A stretch of DNA of 64,000 nucleotides from Burkholderia territorii (GCF_902833055.1 NZ_CADFEJ010000011.1:62001-126000); one strand, 5' to 3'; counted from the first letter of the stretch, positions 36,971 to 46,536 are shown. Translations and numbers: made by a program. Notes: a model not told the origin generated them from the sequence alone.

Positions 36971-37570
36971 TTACCAGCGCTTGCCTTCGGGTGTATCGAG
37001 CAGCGGACGCAATTTTGCAGCGATTGCCTCGCGTGCCCGGAAGATCCGCGACCGGACCGTCCCGATCGGGCAATCCATCATTTCCGCGATCTCTTCGTAG
37101 CTCAGGCCCTCGATCTCGCGCAGCGTGATCGCCTGGCGCAGCTCTTCGGGCAGCACGGCCATTGCAGCGTTGACCGTCTCGGCAATCTGCTTGCTCATCA
37201 ACATCGACTCAGGCGTGTTGATATCCCTTAGTTGGTCTGCGTCGGAGAAAGTTTCCGCTTCCTCGGCATCGGCCTCGGTGGAGGTCGGTGCCCGGCGGCC
37301 CTGCGTCGCAAGGTAGTTCTTCGCCGTATTGACGGCAATCCGGTACAACCACGTGTAGAACGCGGACTCGCCGCGAAATTGCGGCAGCGCACGATACGCC
37401 TTGATGAACGCGTCCTGGGCCACATCCTCGACCTCGGCGGGATCCCGCACGAGGCGCGAGATCAGCCGAATGATCTTGCGGTGGTATTTGGAGACCAGGA
37501 GTTCGAACGCTGCCTTGTCGCCCTTCTGTACGCGCTCGACCAGAGCCTGATCGATTTCTTTTTCACTCAC
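36971..37570 (-). CDS. rpoE: RNA polymerase sigma factor RpoE (ECF family)
   Basis: A 199-residue extracytoplasmic sigma factor for envelope stress. Region 2 lies at about residues 22-90 (RKIIRLISRLVRDPAEVEDVAQDAFIKAYRALPQF), region 4 at about 130-185 (LREIEGLSYEEIAEMMDCPIGTVRSRIFRAREAI). The reading frame begins with GTG at 37570 and encodes the MSEKEIDQALVERVQKGD start typical of the genus. A TACAAT hexamer about 40 bases upstream (37610-37615) may be a housekeeping -10. I did not find a convincing autoregulatory RpoE-type promoter. It heads rseA-rseB-mucD-glutaredoxin. Confidence 0.97.
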   Translation of the reverse strand: MSEKEIDQALVERVQKGDKAAFELLVSKYHRKIIRLISRLVRDPAEVEDVAQDAFIKAYRALPQFRGESAFYTWLYRIAVNTAKNYLATQGRRAPTSTEADAEEAETFSDADQLRDINTPESMLMSKQIAETVNAAMAVLPEELRQAITLREIEGLSYEEIAEMMDCPIGTVRSRIFRAREAIAAKLRPLLDTPEGKRW

Positions 37571-37661
37571 CTGACAAATCCGTTAACTAGGGATGCAACG
37601 CGGAGCGTTATTGTAGCGTTCCGGCGCCGGCCGCTGGTTACGGTCGGTAACCGTGTCGCCG

Positions 37662-38126
37662 TCATGCCCGCGCCGCCGCGCCCGCGGTACGCGCCAGCAC
37701 GGACAGCGCGCTGAACGACGCGGCGTCGAGCGCGTCGGCCGGAATCAGCAGCGGCCGCGCACGCCGGGCGCCCTGCCCGACCGACAGCACGAGCAGCACG
37801 CTGCTCCAGTGTGCATGGCCGGTCACGCGGCCCCGGGCCAGCAAGCGCCCGGTGCGGCCAAACGCCGCAATCTCCCCGAATGCATCGATCTGCAGCTCGG
37901 CCGGCAGCCGGCGGGCACACGCCCGTGCGGCACACACGGCAAGCAGCGCAGCCGTCACCGCGGACACGCATGCGCCGGCGGCGGCACCGGCCCGCGGCGC
38001 CCAGAACAGGTACGCGGACGCGGCGGCCGCCGCGACGAACACGGCCAGCACGACATACGACACGGCCGAGGCCCGCAACGCAAAACGCTGCGGACGCCCG
38101 GCCGGAGCATCGAATGGACTCGTCAA
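37662..38126 (-). CDS. YgfX-like small membrane protein
   Basis: A 154-residue protein with two adjacent hydrophobic segments (residues about 20-45 and 48-68) followed by a soluble region that has the LQIDAFGEIAAFGR and SSVLLVLSV pattern of YgfX/CptA family proteins. In E. coli YgfX was described as an inhibitor of cell division proteins paired with SdhE; no sdhE is visible here. The only start is a TTG at 38126, twelve bases after the fabF stop, without a clear ribosome binding site; the coordinates are thus uncertain. Its place between fabF and rpoE is seen in several beta-proteobacteria. Confidence 0.6.
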   Translation of the reverse strand: MTSPFDAPAGRPQRFALRASAVSYVVLAVFVAAAAASAYLFWAPRAGAAAGACVSAVTAALLAVCAARACARRLPAELQIDAFGEIAAFGRTGRLLARGRVTGHAHWSSVLLVLSVGQGARRARPLLIPADALDAASFSALSVLARTAGAAARA

Positions 38127-38138
38127 GCGATTTCAGCG

Positions 38139-39371
38139 TCAGACGCGCTTGAACACCAGCGTGCCGTTGGTACCGCCGAAGCCGAAGTTGTTCTTCACGG
38201 CAACGTCGATCTTCATGTCACGCGCGGTGTTTGCGCAGTAATCGAGATCGCACTCGGGGTCCTGGTTGAAGATGTTGATGGTCGGCGGCGACACGTTGTT
38301 GTGCAGCGCGAGCACCGTGAACACCGACTCGAGACCGCCCGCGCCACCGAGCAGGTGGCCCGTCATCGACTTCGTCGAGTTCACGACCATCTTGTACGCG
38401 TGCTCGCCGAAGGCCGCCTTCACCGCATCGGACTCGTTCTTGTCGCCGAGCGGCGTCGACGTGCCGTGCGCGTTCAGGTACTGGACCTCGTCCGGATTCA
38501 CGCCGGCATCGCGCAGTGCCGCGACCATGCAGCGGCGCGGGCCGTCCATGTTCGGCGCGGTCATGTGATACGCGTCGCCCGTCATGCCAAAGCCCGAGAC
38601 TTCCGCATAGATCTTCGCGCCGCGCGCCTTCGCCGCTTCGTACTCCTCGAGCACCATCACGCCCGCGCCTTCGCCCAGCACGAAGCCGTCGCGGTCCTTG
38701 TCCCACGGACGGGACGCGGTGGCCGGATCGTCATTGCGGGTCGACAGCGCACGCGCTGCCGCGAAACCGCCGATGCCCAACGGAGACACCGTCGACTCCG
38801 CGCCGCCGGCGACCATCACGTCGGCGTCGCCGGCCTGGATCAGGCGCGCCGCGAGGCCGATGCTGTGCAGACCGGTCGTGCAGGCCGTCACGGCCGCGAG
38901 GTTCGGGCCCTTCAGGCCGAACATGATGCTCAGGTGGCCCGAGATCATGTTGATGATCGAACCCGGCACGAAGAACGGCGAAATGCGACGTGCGCCGCGA
39001 TCGACGTAGGTCTGGTGCGTGTCTTCGATCATCGGCAGGCCGCCGATGCCGGAGCCGACCAGCACGCCGATGCGTTCAGCATTGGCTTCGTTCACTTCGA
39101 GGCCGCTGTCCCGCATCGCCTGGACGCCGGCTGCGATGCCGTAATGGATGAACGTATCCATGTTCCGGGCTTCCTTCGCCGGGATGTACTCCTCGGCGTT
39201 GAAACCCTTCACTTCGCCCGCGAAATGGCACGCGAGGTTCGACGCATCGAACTTGGTGACGGTGGCGATGCCGGACTTGCCGGCGACGAGATTGGCCCAG
39301 CCGTCGGCAACATTATTGCCAACAGGCGAAATCAGCCCCAGGCCTGTAACGACAACACGACGGCGGCTCAC
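38139..39371 (-). CDS. fabF: 3-oxoacyl-[ACP] synthase II
   Basis: A 410-residue condensing enzyme that elongates acyl-ACP with malonyl-ACP in the cytosol and controls unsaturated fatty-acid content. The catalytic Cys is in [14 protein letters not shown] near residue 163, the two histidines in [11 protein letters not shown] and [13 protein letters not shown], and the glycine-rich end [11 protein letters not shown] start at GTG 39371 because AAGAGG lies five bases before it; the ATG at 39404 adds eleven unlikely residues. A hairpin lies between acpP and fabF. Confidence 0.97.
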   Translation of the reverse strand: MSRRRVVVTGLGLISPVGNNVADGWANLVAGKSGIATVTKFDASNLACHFAGEVKGFNAEEYIPAKEARNMDTFIHYGIAAGVQAMRDSGLEVNEANAERIGVLVGSGIGGLPMIEDTHQTYVDRGARRISPFFVPGSIINMISGHLSIMFGLKGPNLAAVTACTTGLHSIGLAARLIQAGDADVMVAGGAESTVSPLGIGGFAAARALSTRNDDPATASRPWDKDRDGFVLGEGAGVMVLEEYEAAKARGAKIYAEVSGFGMTGDAYHMTAPNMDGPRRCMVAALRDAGVNPDEVQYLNAHGTSTPLGDKNESDAVKAAFGEHAYKMVVNSTKSMTGHLLGGAGGLESVFTVLALHNNVSPPTINIFNQDPECDLDYCANTARDMKIDVAVKNNFGFGGTNGTLVFKRV

Positions 39372-39405
39372 GGTAACCTCTTTTCCATTGGATGACAAAA
39401 GCAAA

Positions 39406-39448
39406 AGCCACAGTGGCCACAGGAACCAGCCCTGCGAGCCCTGTGGCT
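39406..39448 (-). terminator. Hairpin with T-rich tail between acpP and fabF
   Basis: AGCCACAG (39406-39413) pairs with CTGTGGCT (39441-39448). On the minus strand it is followed by TTTGCTTTTG. It could terminate part of the acpP transcripts, raising acpP over fabF. Confidence 0.5.
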
Positions 39449-39533
39449 GTTAGTCCGTCCGGCGCGGTTGCCGGCAGGATGGCGCGTCAAACGCGAAGAT
39501 CGCGGCGACGTGGCAGACAAGCGCGAAAGGCGC

Positions 39534-39773
39534 TTACGCCTTGACGTTTGCGCGAGCGTAGTCGATCGCTTGCTGAACGGTCGTGATCTTCTCTGCTTCT
39601 TCGTCCGGGATTTCCATGCCGAACTCGTCTTCGAGCGCCATCACCAGTTCAACCGTGTCGAGCGAGTCCGCGCCCAGATCGTTCACGAACGATGCTTCGT
39701 TCTTGATCTCGGCTTCTGCGACGCCCAGTTGCTCAGCGACGATCTTCTTGACACGTTGTTCGATGTTATCCAT
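39534..39773 (-). CDS. acpP: Acyl carrier protein
   Basis: A 79-residue acidic four-helix protein that carries growing acyl chains on phosphopantetheine. The attachment serine is Ser37 in [13 protein letters not shown]. The sequence is that of a canonical AcpP. A GGAGGGG Shine-Dalgarno and an extended -10 element (39813-39821) suggest very high expression with a separate promoter. It is between fabG and fabF, as in E. coli. Confidence 0.98.
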
Positions 39774-39812
39774 TACCCCTCCGAGGGAAAGTTCAGATTT
39801 ACAAGTGCGCGC

Positions 39813-39821
39813 ATTTTATCA
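39813..39821 (-). promoter_or_regulatory. Extended -10 promoter element for acpP
   Basis: On the minus strand TGATAAAAT gives a TG-n extended -10 with the hexamer TAAAAT (39813-39818). The start of transcription would be about 33 bases before the acpP ATG. The -35 region is weak, as extended -10 promoters allow. Confidence 0.5.
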
Positions 39822-39917
39822 GGTTTGCTGACGCCAAAACGCGCGTTGGCTTGATGGTCGATCAAGCGCCGATCCGCCTGAAAAACGGGATACGGCGCGG
39901 ATGGTAAACGAAAACCG

Positions 39918-40667
39918 TTACGACATGTACATGCCGCCGTTCACGTGCAGCGTCGTGCCGGTGATGTAACCGGCCTGCGGCGATGCGAGGAACGCGACGG
40001 CATGGGCGATGTCTTCCGGGCTGCCGAGGCGGCCGAGCGGAATCTGGGTCTTGAGCGCGGCCTGCTGTTCTTCCGGCAGCGTCTTCGTCATGTCGGTATC
40101 GATGAAGCCCGGCGCCACACAGTTCACCGTGATGCCGCGGCTGCCGATCTCGCGCGCGAGCGCGCGCGTCATGCCCGCGACGCCGGCCTTCGCGGCCGCG
40201 TAGTTGGCCTGCCCCGGGTTGCCGGCCGAGCCGACCACCGACGTGATGTTGATGATGCGCCCGCCACGGGCCTTCATCATCGGACGCAGCACTGCGCGCG
40301 ACAGGCGGAACACCGACTTCAGGTTGGTGTCGATCACCGCGTCCCAGTCCTCGTCCTTCATCCGCATCGCGAGCTGGTCCTGCGTGATCCCGGCGTTGTT
40401 GACGAGCACGTGCAGCGCGCCGAATTCCTTCACGGTCGCGTCGATCAGCGCTTCGGCTGCCGCCGCGTCGTTGACGTTCAGCACCGCGCCGCGCCCGGTC
40501 ACGCCTGCTTGCTCGAACCCCGCGGTAATCGCGGCGGCGCCCGATTCGCTCGTCGCCGTGCCGATCACCGTCGCGCCCAGGCGCGCGAGTTCGAGCGCGA
40601 TCGCCCGGCCGATGCCGCGCGACGCGCCGGTCACGATCGCGACCTGTTTATCGAGAGTCTTTTCCAT
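39918..40667 (-). CDS. fabG: 3-oxoacyl-[ACP] reductase
   Basis: A 249-residue NADPH-dependent short-chain dehydrogenase that reduces beta-ketoacyl-ACP. The nucleotide loop is TGASRGIGRAIA, the NNAGI motif lies near residue 90, and the catalytic set is Ser in NITSVVGSAG and Tyr/Lys in NYAAAKAG. The C-terminal YITGTTLHVNGGMYMS is typical of FabG. It lies 36 bases downstream of fabD in the fab operon. Confidence 0.97.
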   Translation of the reverse strand: MEKTLDKQVAIVTGASRGIGRAIALELARLGATVIGTATSESGAAAITAGFEQAGVTGRGAVLNVNDAAAAEALIDATVKEFGALHVLVNNAGITQDQLAMRMKDEDWDAVIDTNLKSVFRLSRAVLRPMMKARGGRIINITSVVGSAGNPGQANYAAAKAGVAGMTRALAREIGSRGITVNCVAPGFIDTDMTKTLPEEQQAALKTQIPLGRLGSPEDIAHAVAFLASPQAGYITGTTLHVNGGMYMS

Positions 40668-40703
40668 GAATCGAATATCCGTCTCTTGAGGAAAGGCGCC
40701 GCT

Positions 40704-41636
40704 TCAGGCGGCCGCCAGCTTCAGTGCTTCGTCGAGCGAAGCCGGATCGAACACCGATGCGCCGACCAGGTTGCCGTCGATGCGCTTGGTCAGGCCCGCC
40801 AGCACCTTGCCCGGACCGCACTCGATCACGTGCGTGACGCCCGTGCCCGCGATGTGCTGCACGCACTCGACCCAGCGCACCGGGCCCGCGGCCTGGCGCA
40901 CCAACGCGTCCTTGATCGCGGCCGGATCGCTGACCACCGCGACGTCGATGTTGTTGACCACCGGAATCTGCGGCGCCTTCACGTCGACGCTCGCGAGATA
41001 GTCGCGCAGCTGGTCCGACGCCGGCTTGAGCAGCGACGAATGGAACGGAGCCGACACGGGCAGCGGCAGCGCGCGCTTCGCGCCCTTTGCCTTCGCGATC
41101 TCGCAGGCCTTCTCGACGGCCGCCTTCGCGCCCGCGATCACGACCTGCGCCGGCGCGTTGAAGTTCACGGCTTCGACGACGCCCGCCTGCGCGGCTTCGG
41201 CACACACCGCGCGCACCGTGTCGTCGTCGAGACCCAGGATCGCGGCCATGCCGCCCTCGCCGACCGGCACGGCCGTCTGCATCGCCTGCGCGCGAAAGCG
41301 CACGAGCGGCACCGCGTCCTTGAACGCGATCGCGCCCGCGGCGACGAGCGCCGTGTATTCGCCGAGGCTGTGACCCGCGACGATCGACGGTGCCGGGCCG
41401 CCGGCCTGCTGCCATGCGCGATAGCACGCGTAGGCAGCCGTCAGCATCACGGGCTGCGTGTTCGTGGTCAGATTCAGTTCTTCGGCCGGACCTTCGGCGA
41501 TCAGTTTGCCGAGATCCTGATTGAGTGCATCGGATGCTTCCTGGAGCGTCTCGCGCACGACAGCCAGATCGGCGAATGCGTTGAGCATGCCGACCGATTG
41601 CGAGCCCTGCCCCGGAAAAACGAATGCAAATTTCAT
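40704..41636 (-). CDS. fabD: Malonyl CoA-[ACP] transacylase
   Basis: A 310-residue enzyme that loads malonate from CoA onto ACP. The N-terminal FVFPGQGSQSVGML, the nucleophile elbow VAGHSLGEYTAL (Ser near residue 92) and the catalytic His in SAPFHSSLL near residue 200 are all visible. The length is the family norm. It is 85 bases downstream of fabH. Confidence 0.97.
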   Translation of the reverse strand: MKFAFVFPGQGSQSVGMLNAFADLAVVRETLQEASDALNQDLGKLIAEGPAEELNLTTNTQPVMLTAAYACYRAWQQAGGPAPSIVAGHSLGEYTALVAAGAIAFKDAVPLVRFRAQAMQTAVPVGEGGMAAILGLDDDTVRAVCAEAAQAGVVEAVNFNAPAQVVIAGAKAAVEKACEIAKAKGAKRALPLPVSAPFHSSLLKPASDQLRDYLASVDVKAPQIPVVNNIDVAVVSDPAAIKDALVRQAAGPVRWVECVQHIAGTGVTHVIECGPGKVLAGLTKRIDGNLVGASVFDPASLDEALKLAAA

Positions 41637-41721
41637 ATCGTCCCCAATTGAATCGATTCGGACGGCGCGCGCGAACGGCGCGCCGGTTCGGGATCCGCGC
41701 GCAGCAAGTGCGCGCCGCGGA

Positions 41722-42711
41722 TCAGTAGCGGAAGACGGATGCGCCCCACGTGAAGCCGCCGCCGACGCCCTCGATCAGCACGTGCTGACCGCGCTGGATG
41801 CGGCCGTCGCGCACCGCGGCGTCGAGCGCGAGCGGGATCGATGCAGCCGACGTGTTGCCGTGCTGATCGACCGTCACGACCATGCGCTCCTGCGGCAGGC
41901 CGAGCTTGCGGCAGGTGCTGGTCATGATGCGGATGTTGGCCTGGTGCGGAATCAGCCAGTCGATCTGCTCGGGCGCGAGATTCGCCTTGGCGAGCGCCTC
42001 GATCGCGACCTTTTCGAGCACGTTCACCGCGAGCTTGAACACGGCCTGCCCGTCCATGTGCAGGAACGCGCTGCCGTCGATCACGCCGCGATTGACGTTG
42101 CCCGGCGTGCAGAGGATGTTCGAATAGCTGCCGTCAGCATGCAGCGCGCTGCCGAGCACGCCCGGCTCTTCCGACGCCGACAGGATCACCGCGCCCGCGC
42201 CGTCGCCGAACAGCACGCAGGTCGTGCGGTCCTTGAAATCGAGAATGCGCGAGAACGTCTCGGCGCCGACGATGAGCGCCGTGCGATGCTGGCCGCTGCG
42301 AATGAAGCTGTCGGCCGTCGCCATCGCATACGCGAAGCCCGAGCACACAGCCTGCACGTCGAATGCCGCGCCGCCGTTCTTGATGCCGAGCTTGTTCTGC
42401 AGCAGGCACGCCGTGCTGGGGAACACGAAATCGGGGGTCGAAGTCGCGACGATGATCAGGTCGATCGACTGCGGATCGATGTCGGCCGCCTCGATCGCTC
42501 GACGCGACGCTTCGAGCGCGAGATCGCTCGTCGTGACGTCCGGTGCGGCGAAGTGACGCGCATGGATGCCCGTGCGCGCAACGATCCACTCGTCGCTCGT
42601 CTCGATGCCTTCCTTCGCGAGACGATCGGCGAGCTGCTGGTTCGTGACGCGGTCGGGCGGCAGGTAGCTGCCCGTGCCGAGCACGCGGGAATAGAGAGTC
42701 GATTGGGCCAT
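41722..42711 (-). CDS. fabH: 3-oxoacyl-[ACP] synthase III
   Basis: A 329-residue condensing enzyme that starts fatty-acid synthesis from acetyl-CoA and malonyl-ACP. The catalytic Cys is in [14 protein letters not shown], His in [11 protein letters not shown] and Asn in [14 protein letters not shown]. Length is slightly above the E. coli protein. Its ATG follows the plsX stop directly (TAAATG), so the two are translationally coupled. Confidence 0.97.
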   Translation of the reverse strand: MAQSTLYSRVLGTGSYLPPDRVTNQQLADRLAKEGIETSDEWIVARTGIHARHFAAPDVTTSDLALEASRRAIEAADIDPQSIDLIIVATSTPDFVFPSTACLLQNKLGIKNGGAAFDVQAVCSGFAYAMATADSFIRSGQHRTALIVGAETFSRILDFKDRTTCVLFGDGAGAVILSASEEPGVLGSALHADGSYSNILCTPGNVNRGVIDGSAFLHMDGQAVFKLAVNVLEKVAIEALAKANLAPEQIDWLIPHQANIRIMTSTCRKLGLPQERMVVTVDQHGNTSAASIPLALDAAVRDGRIQRGQHVLIEGVGGGFTWGASVFRY

Positions 42712-43818
42712 TTATGCTTTAGAGGATTGCGCAGCGGAAGGTTCGGCGTGATGGCCTGCGGCCGGGCTCGTCTGGCCCGCGCCGCCCGCGTCGTGTTCGC
42801 CGTCGCCGAGCGACGCCGAATTGTCTGCCATCGCGCGCGTGAGGCGCTCCAGCACGCCGTTTTTGACGGCATCATACCCGCGTTTGATCGCCCACTCAAA
42901 CGCGTACGCGTCGGCCGAACCGTGGCTTTTGATCACCAGGCTCTTCAGTCCCAGCAGCGCCGCGCCGTTGTACTGGCGGTGATCGACGCGCTTCTTGAAG
43001 CGCATCAGCACCGGCAGTGCGAGCAGCGCCATCAGCTTCGACATCAGCGAGCGGCCGAACTCTTCGCGGATGATGTCGGACAGCATCTGCGCGAGCCCTT
43101 CGGACGTCTTCAGCGCGACGTTGCCGACGAAGCCGTCGCAGACGATCACGTCGACGGTGCCCTTGTAGATGTCGTTGCCTTCCACGTTGCCGCGGAAATT
43201 CAGCGTGCTGGCGCGCAGCAGTTCACCCGCGCGCTTGATCGTCTCGTTGCCCTTGATGACCTCTTCGCCGATGTTCAGCAGGCCGATCGTCGGACGCTCC
43301 TTGCCCTCGAGCGCGGCGACGAGCGCATGGCCCATCTCCGCGAACTGCAGCAGGTGCTGCGGCTCGCAGTCGACGTTCGCGCCGAGGTCCAGCATCATCG
43401 TGTAGCCGGTCGGGTTCGGCAGCGCGAACGCGATCGCGGGCCGCTCGATGCCGGGCAGCGTCTTGAGCACATAACGGGAAACGGCCATCAGCGCGCCGGT
43501 GTTGCCGGCGGAGATACAGGCCTGGGCCGCGCCTTCCTTGACGTGGTTGAGCGCGACACGCATCGAAGAATCCTTCTTCTTGCGCAGCGCCACTTCGACA
43601 GGGTCGTCCATCGCCACGACTTCGGTGGCGGGCACGATGGTCAGCGCGGGATCGTCGAGGGCTTTCAGCTTTTTCAGCTGAGCGCGGATCGCGCTGTCGA
43701 TGCCGACGAGCATCAGGTGCGCATCGGAATGTGCGCGAACGAACTTGACTGCCGCGGGAACGGTCACGGACGGGCCGTGGTCGCCTCCCATGCAATCGAT
43801 TGTGAGCTTTACGGTCAT
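42712..43818 (-). CDS. plsX: Phosphate acyltransferase PlsX
   Basis: A 368-residue peripheral membrane enzyme that turns acyl-ACP into acyl phosphate for glycerophospholipid synthesis. The N-terminal [42 protein letters not shown] and [13 protein letters not shown] segments are the family hallmarks. The C-terminal 25 residues after the core are an Ala/Gly/His-rich tail. It is the first gene after the terminator-like hairpin that follows rpmF. Confidence 0.96.
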   Translation of the reverse strand: MTVKLTIDCMGGDHGPSVTVPAAVKFVRAHSDAHLMLVGIDSAIRAQLKKLKALDDPALTIVPATEVVAMDDPVEVALRKKKDSSMRVALNHVKEGAAQACISAGNTGALMAVSRYVLKTLPGIERPAIAFALPNPTGYTMMLDLGANVDCEPQHLLQFAEMGHALVAALEGKERPTIGLLNIGEEVIKGNETIKRAGELLRASTLNFRGNVEGNDIYKGTVDVIVCDGFVGNVALKTSEGLAQMLSDIIREEFGRSLMSKLMALLALPVLMRFKKRVDHRQYNGAALLGLKSLVIKSHGSADAYAFEWAIKRGYDAVKNGVLERLTRAMADNSASLGDGEHDAGGAGQTSPAAGHHAEPSAAQSSKA

Positions 43819-43841
43819 GGAATGCGACGAATTTCAGGCAC

Positions 43842-43871
43842 AAAAAAGCGGCAGTTGAATGCCGCCTTTTT
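43842..43871 (-). terminator. Intrinsic terminator between rpmF and plsX
   Basis: GCGGCA (43848-43853) and TGCCGC (43860-43865) with A-rich and T-rich flanks; on the minus strand the stem is followed by six T. It should partly separate yceD-rpmF from the fab genes. Confidence 0.75.
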
Positions 43872-43947
43872 GTTGAGCCAGGAAAGTGTCAAGCGAACCA
43901 GTTGTCACGCGAACGGCGATCGTAGCGCGCAACGCGTGACTTGACGC

Positions 43948-44127
43948 TTAGTCGTTCTTCGTCTTGACGACTTTCTTGCCGCGATAGTAGCCGTTCGGGC
44001 TGACGTGGTGACGCAGGTGCACTTCACCCGTGCTCGGCTCGACTGCCAGCGGCGCTGCCGTCAGGAAATCGTGCGAACGATGCATGCCGCGCTTCGACGG
44101 CGACTTCTTGTTTTGCTGGACTGCCAT
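43948..44127 (-). CDS. rpmF: 50S ribosomal protein L32
   Basis: A 59-residue basic ribosomal protein ([20 protein letters not shown] start, [13 protein letters not shown] end). This L32 lacks the four zinc-binding cysteines, a zinc-independent form. The start ATG at 44127 has AGGAG about six bases upstream. It follows yceD by 98 bases and precedes plsX after a terminator, the conserved yceD-rpmF-plsX-fab order that couples ribosome and lipid synthesis. Confidence 0.96.
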
Positions 44128-44225
44128 GACTAACTCCTAAATAATTTTCCGGATTCTAACACAGCCCGATCCGGCGCTTAACTACCCTGGCCCAAAGCCC
44201 TTACGCCTTCCCGCGCCACAACTGC

Positions 44226-44861
44226 TTAGTGTTTCTTGCCGCCGTCCCCGTCCTTCTTCAGCGCTTGCAGCGCCGCGAACGGATTCGGCCGTTTGCCTTC
44301 GTCCTCGTCTTCGGCGGACTCGTCGTCCGCGTCTTCCGAAGGACCGCTCGCACCCGACACGAGGCTTTCGTGAACTGCCGGGCAAACCTCGTGCTTGGGC
44401 ACGAGCGGCAACGAAAGCAGCAACTCCTCTTCGATCAAGTCGACGAGATCGAACTGGCGCGAGCCCACGATCACATCGGCTTCATCGTCGTCGAGCGGAA
44501 ATTCTTCAGCTTCTTCTTCGGTCGTAACGACCCGGTACGTCATGTCGACGTCGAACGTCTGGTCGTACGGGGTCATGCAGCGCTGGCACGTGAGCCACGC
44601 ATGGCCGTGCACCGCGAGACGCAGATACGGCTGCTGCCCATCGGCGCCGTCGTCCTGCAACTCCTTCTGGGTGAACCCTTCGGCCTGCCACGTGAAGACC
44701 GTGTCGCGATCGGGCGCGTCAGCCGGCACTTCGTTCAGCATGCGCGGCAGCTGCGACAGGCGCACGGCACCGGCTGCCTGCCGCCCGCTGCGGGCGAATT
44801 CGAACAGGTCGACTGCGTGCGGATCAAGCGATGCCGCAGGTTTGCCAGAAGAAGTGTTCAT
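44226..44861 (-). CDS. yceD: YceD family protein (DUF177), 23S rRNA accumulation protein
   Basis: A 211-residue protein of the DUF177 family. Homologues in plants and E. coli are needed for normal 23S rRNA accumulation. The core has a paired cysteine motif WLTCQRCMTPYDQTF near residue 95 and a later CPAVHE near 175, and the acidic stretch VVTTEEEAEEFPLDDDEADV. The C-terminal 40 residues are acidic then basic (RPNPFAALQALKKDGDGGKKH, the family's common ending). I start at the ATG at 44861; the longer frame to 44990 lies in the leader region. Confidence 0.9.
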   Translation of the reverse strand: MNTSSGKPAASLDPHAVDLFEFARSGRQAAGAVRLSQLPRMLNEVPADAPDRDTVFTWQAEGFTQKELQDDGADGQQPYLRLAVHGHAWLTCQRCMTPYDQTFDVDMTYRVVTTEEEAEEFPLDDDEADVIVGSRQFDLVDLIEEELLLSLPLVPKHEVCPAVHESLVSGASGPSEDADDESAEDEDEGKRPNPFAALQALKKDGDGGKKH

Positions 44862-45022
44862 GTTGCGCTCCTGCCTACAGGCTGACTGCGGGATCCGGCT
44901 TGTGGCGCCGCACTTTCGGCGCCGCGCACGTGCGCGATCTACGCCGCGTACGATTACGTACTTTACTTCCGAAGACCCGGCAGGCGCCACCGCAGTGAAA
45001 GCCTGCCGACGAAAAGCGGGAA

Positions 45023-45051
45023 AGCATACCTGTTTTACCTTTTGCGGTCAA
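45023..45051 (-). promoter_or_regulatory. Sigma70-type promoter for yceD-rpmF
   Basis: On the minus strand TTGACC (45046-45051) and TATGCT (45023-45028) are separated by 17 bases. The leader to the yceD ATG would be about 155 bases and contains a GGCGCC...GGCGCC hairpin. Confidence 0.55.
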
Positions 45052-45114
45052 TCACTTATGCTTGCGCCCTCGCAACACCGCGCCACACCTGACGACTCAT
45101 CGACCCAACCGACC

Positions 45115-45744
45115 ATGCCGGATACCGTTTGCCGCCCGCCGCGGCTGATTCTCGCCTCCAGTTCCCGCTACCGCCGCGCGCTCCTCGAGCGCCTCGGCCT
45201 GCCGTTCGACGTCATGTCGCCCGACCTCGACGAAACCCCGCTCGCAGGCGAAACGCCGGCCGCGACCGCGCTGCGTCTCGCCGGCGCGAAGGCGCGCGCG
45301 GTCGCCGCGACGATCGATGCGCCGGACGGCGTGCTCGTGATCGGGTCGGACCAGGTCGCGACGTTCGACGGCCGCCAGATCGGCAAGCCCGGCACGCACG
45401 AGCGCGCGCTCGCACAGCTCCTGTCGATGCAGGGTCGCGACGTCGAATTCCACAGCGCGCTCAGCCTGTATGACAGCCGCACGGGCGAAAGCTGGAGCGA
45501 GGACGTCGTCACGCACGTGCGCTTCCGCTCGCTGCCCGAAGCCGAACTCGACGCGTACTTGCGCGCGGAAACGCCGTACGACGTCGCCGGCAGCGCGAAG
45601 TCCGAAGGGCTTGGCATCGCGCTGCTGGATGCCATCGACTCGAACGACCCGACGGCGCTCGTCGGCCTGCCGCTGATCGCGCTCACGCGGATGCTGCGCG
45701 ACGCGGGCTATCCGCTCTTTGCCACCCACGGAGACCGCGCATGA
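45115..45744 (+). CDS. Maf family nucleotide pyrophosphatase (YceF type)
   Basis: A 209-residue house-cleaning enzyme that hydrolyses non-canonical nucleotides; the YceF group prefers m7GTP. Motifs visible are LILASSSRYRRALLERLGL at the start, SPDLDETPLAGETP, the catalytic VIGSDQVATFDGRQIGKPG and YDVAGSAKSEGLGIALL. The ATG at 45115 starts just before the conserved core; another at 45058 in frame is possible. Its stop overlaps the next gene's start (ATGA). It is divergent from yceD, an arrangement also found in E. coli. Confidence 0.92.
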   Translation: MPDTVCRPPRLILASSSRYRRALLERLGLPFDVMSPDLDETPLAGETPAATALRLAGAKARAVAATIDAPDGVLVIGSDQVATFDGRQIGKPGTHERALAQLLSMQGRDVEFHSALSLYDSRTGESWSEDVVTHVRFRSLPEAELDAYLRAETPYDVAGSAKSEGLGIALLDAIDSNDPTALVGLPLIALTRMLRDAGYPLFATHGDRA

Positions 45745-46463
45745 CCGCCGGCACGCTCTACCTTGTCCCGAACACGCTCGGCGAAGGCGATGCATCGATG
45801 CTCGCCGCCGTGCTGCCCGCCGCCGTGCAGGCGCGCGCCGGCACGCTCGGCTATTACATCGGCGAAAACGCGAAAACGACCCGCGCGTTCCTGAAGAAGA
45901 TCGGCACGACGCGGCCGATCCAGGAAATCGAGATCCGGGAACTGAACGTCAATACGCCGGCCGGCGAGATCGACCGGCTGCTCGCACCGGTGCTCGCAGG
46001 CGCGGACGCCGGGCTCGTGTCCGAGGCGGGCTGCCCCGCCGTTGCCGATCCTGGCGCGCTGCTGGTCCGCCGCGCGCACGAGCGCGGCGTGAAGGTCGTG
46101 CCGCTCGTCGGGCCGAGCTCGATCCTGCTCGCGCTGATGGCCTCGGGCCTGAACGGCCAGAGTTTCGCGTTCAACGGCTATCTGCCGGTCGATGCGGCCG
46201 CGCGCGCGAAACGCCTGCGCGAACTCGAGCAATTGTCGCGCAAGGCACGCCAGACGCAGATATTCATCGAGACGCCGTACCGGAATCACGCGATGCTCGA
46301 TACGCTCGTCGCCACCTGTGCGCCGTCGACGCAGATCTGCGTCGCGGCCGATCTGACCCTCGAGACCGAGACCATCGCCAGCCGCTCGGTGGCCGACTGG
46401 AAAAAGGCGCCTGCGCCGAATCTGCACAAGCGCCCCGCCATCTTCCTGCTGCTCGCGAACTGA
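45741..46463 (+). CDS. SAM-dependent methyltransferase of the tetrapyrrole-methylase (RsmI-like) fold
   Basis: A 240-residue protein of the tetrapyrrole methylase fold, similar to RsmI, which 2'-O-methylates C1402 of 16S rRNA. It has the SAM loop ADAGLVSEAGCPAVADPGALLVRRA near residue 90 and VVPLVGPSSILLALMASGLNGQSFAFNGYLP near 135, both typical of RsmI, but the N-terminus (TLYLVPNTLGEGD) differs from true RsmI and fits the shorter YabN/RsmI-like group. Its rRNA target is therefore unproven. It is translationally coupled to maf by four bases. Confidence 0.85.
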   Translation: MTAGTLYLVPNTLGEGDASMLAAVLPAAVQARAGTLGYYIGENAKTTRAFLKKIGTTRPIQEIEIRELNVNTPAGEIDRLLAPVLAGADAGLVSEAGCPAVADPGALLVRRAHERGVKVVPLVGPSSILLALMASGLNGQSFAFNGYLPVDAAARAKRLRELEQLSRKARQTQIFIETPYRNHAMLDTLVATCAPSTQICVAADLTLETETIASRSVADWKKAPAPNLHKRPAIFLLLAN

Positions 46464-46536
46464 GCTCCGCACCGAACGCAGCGCTGGCGGCACGGGGCGC
46501 CGTGCCCCGATCGCCGCGGTGGCGGCCGGCCGCCGC

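Noticed and set aside
37662-38126. YgfX-like protein as a type IV toxin-antitoxin system
   Set aside because: The partner SdhE/CptB is not present next to it and the start codon is uncertain; context favours a conserved membrane protein.
46489-46506. GGCACGG/CCGTGCC hairpin between the RsmI-like gene and sppA as a terminator
   Set aside because: The stem is real but lacks a T-run on either strand, so I did not call it as an intrinsic terminator.
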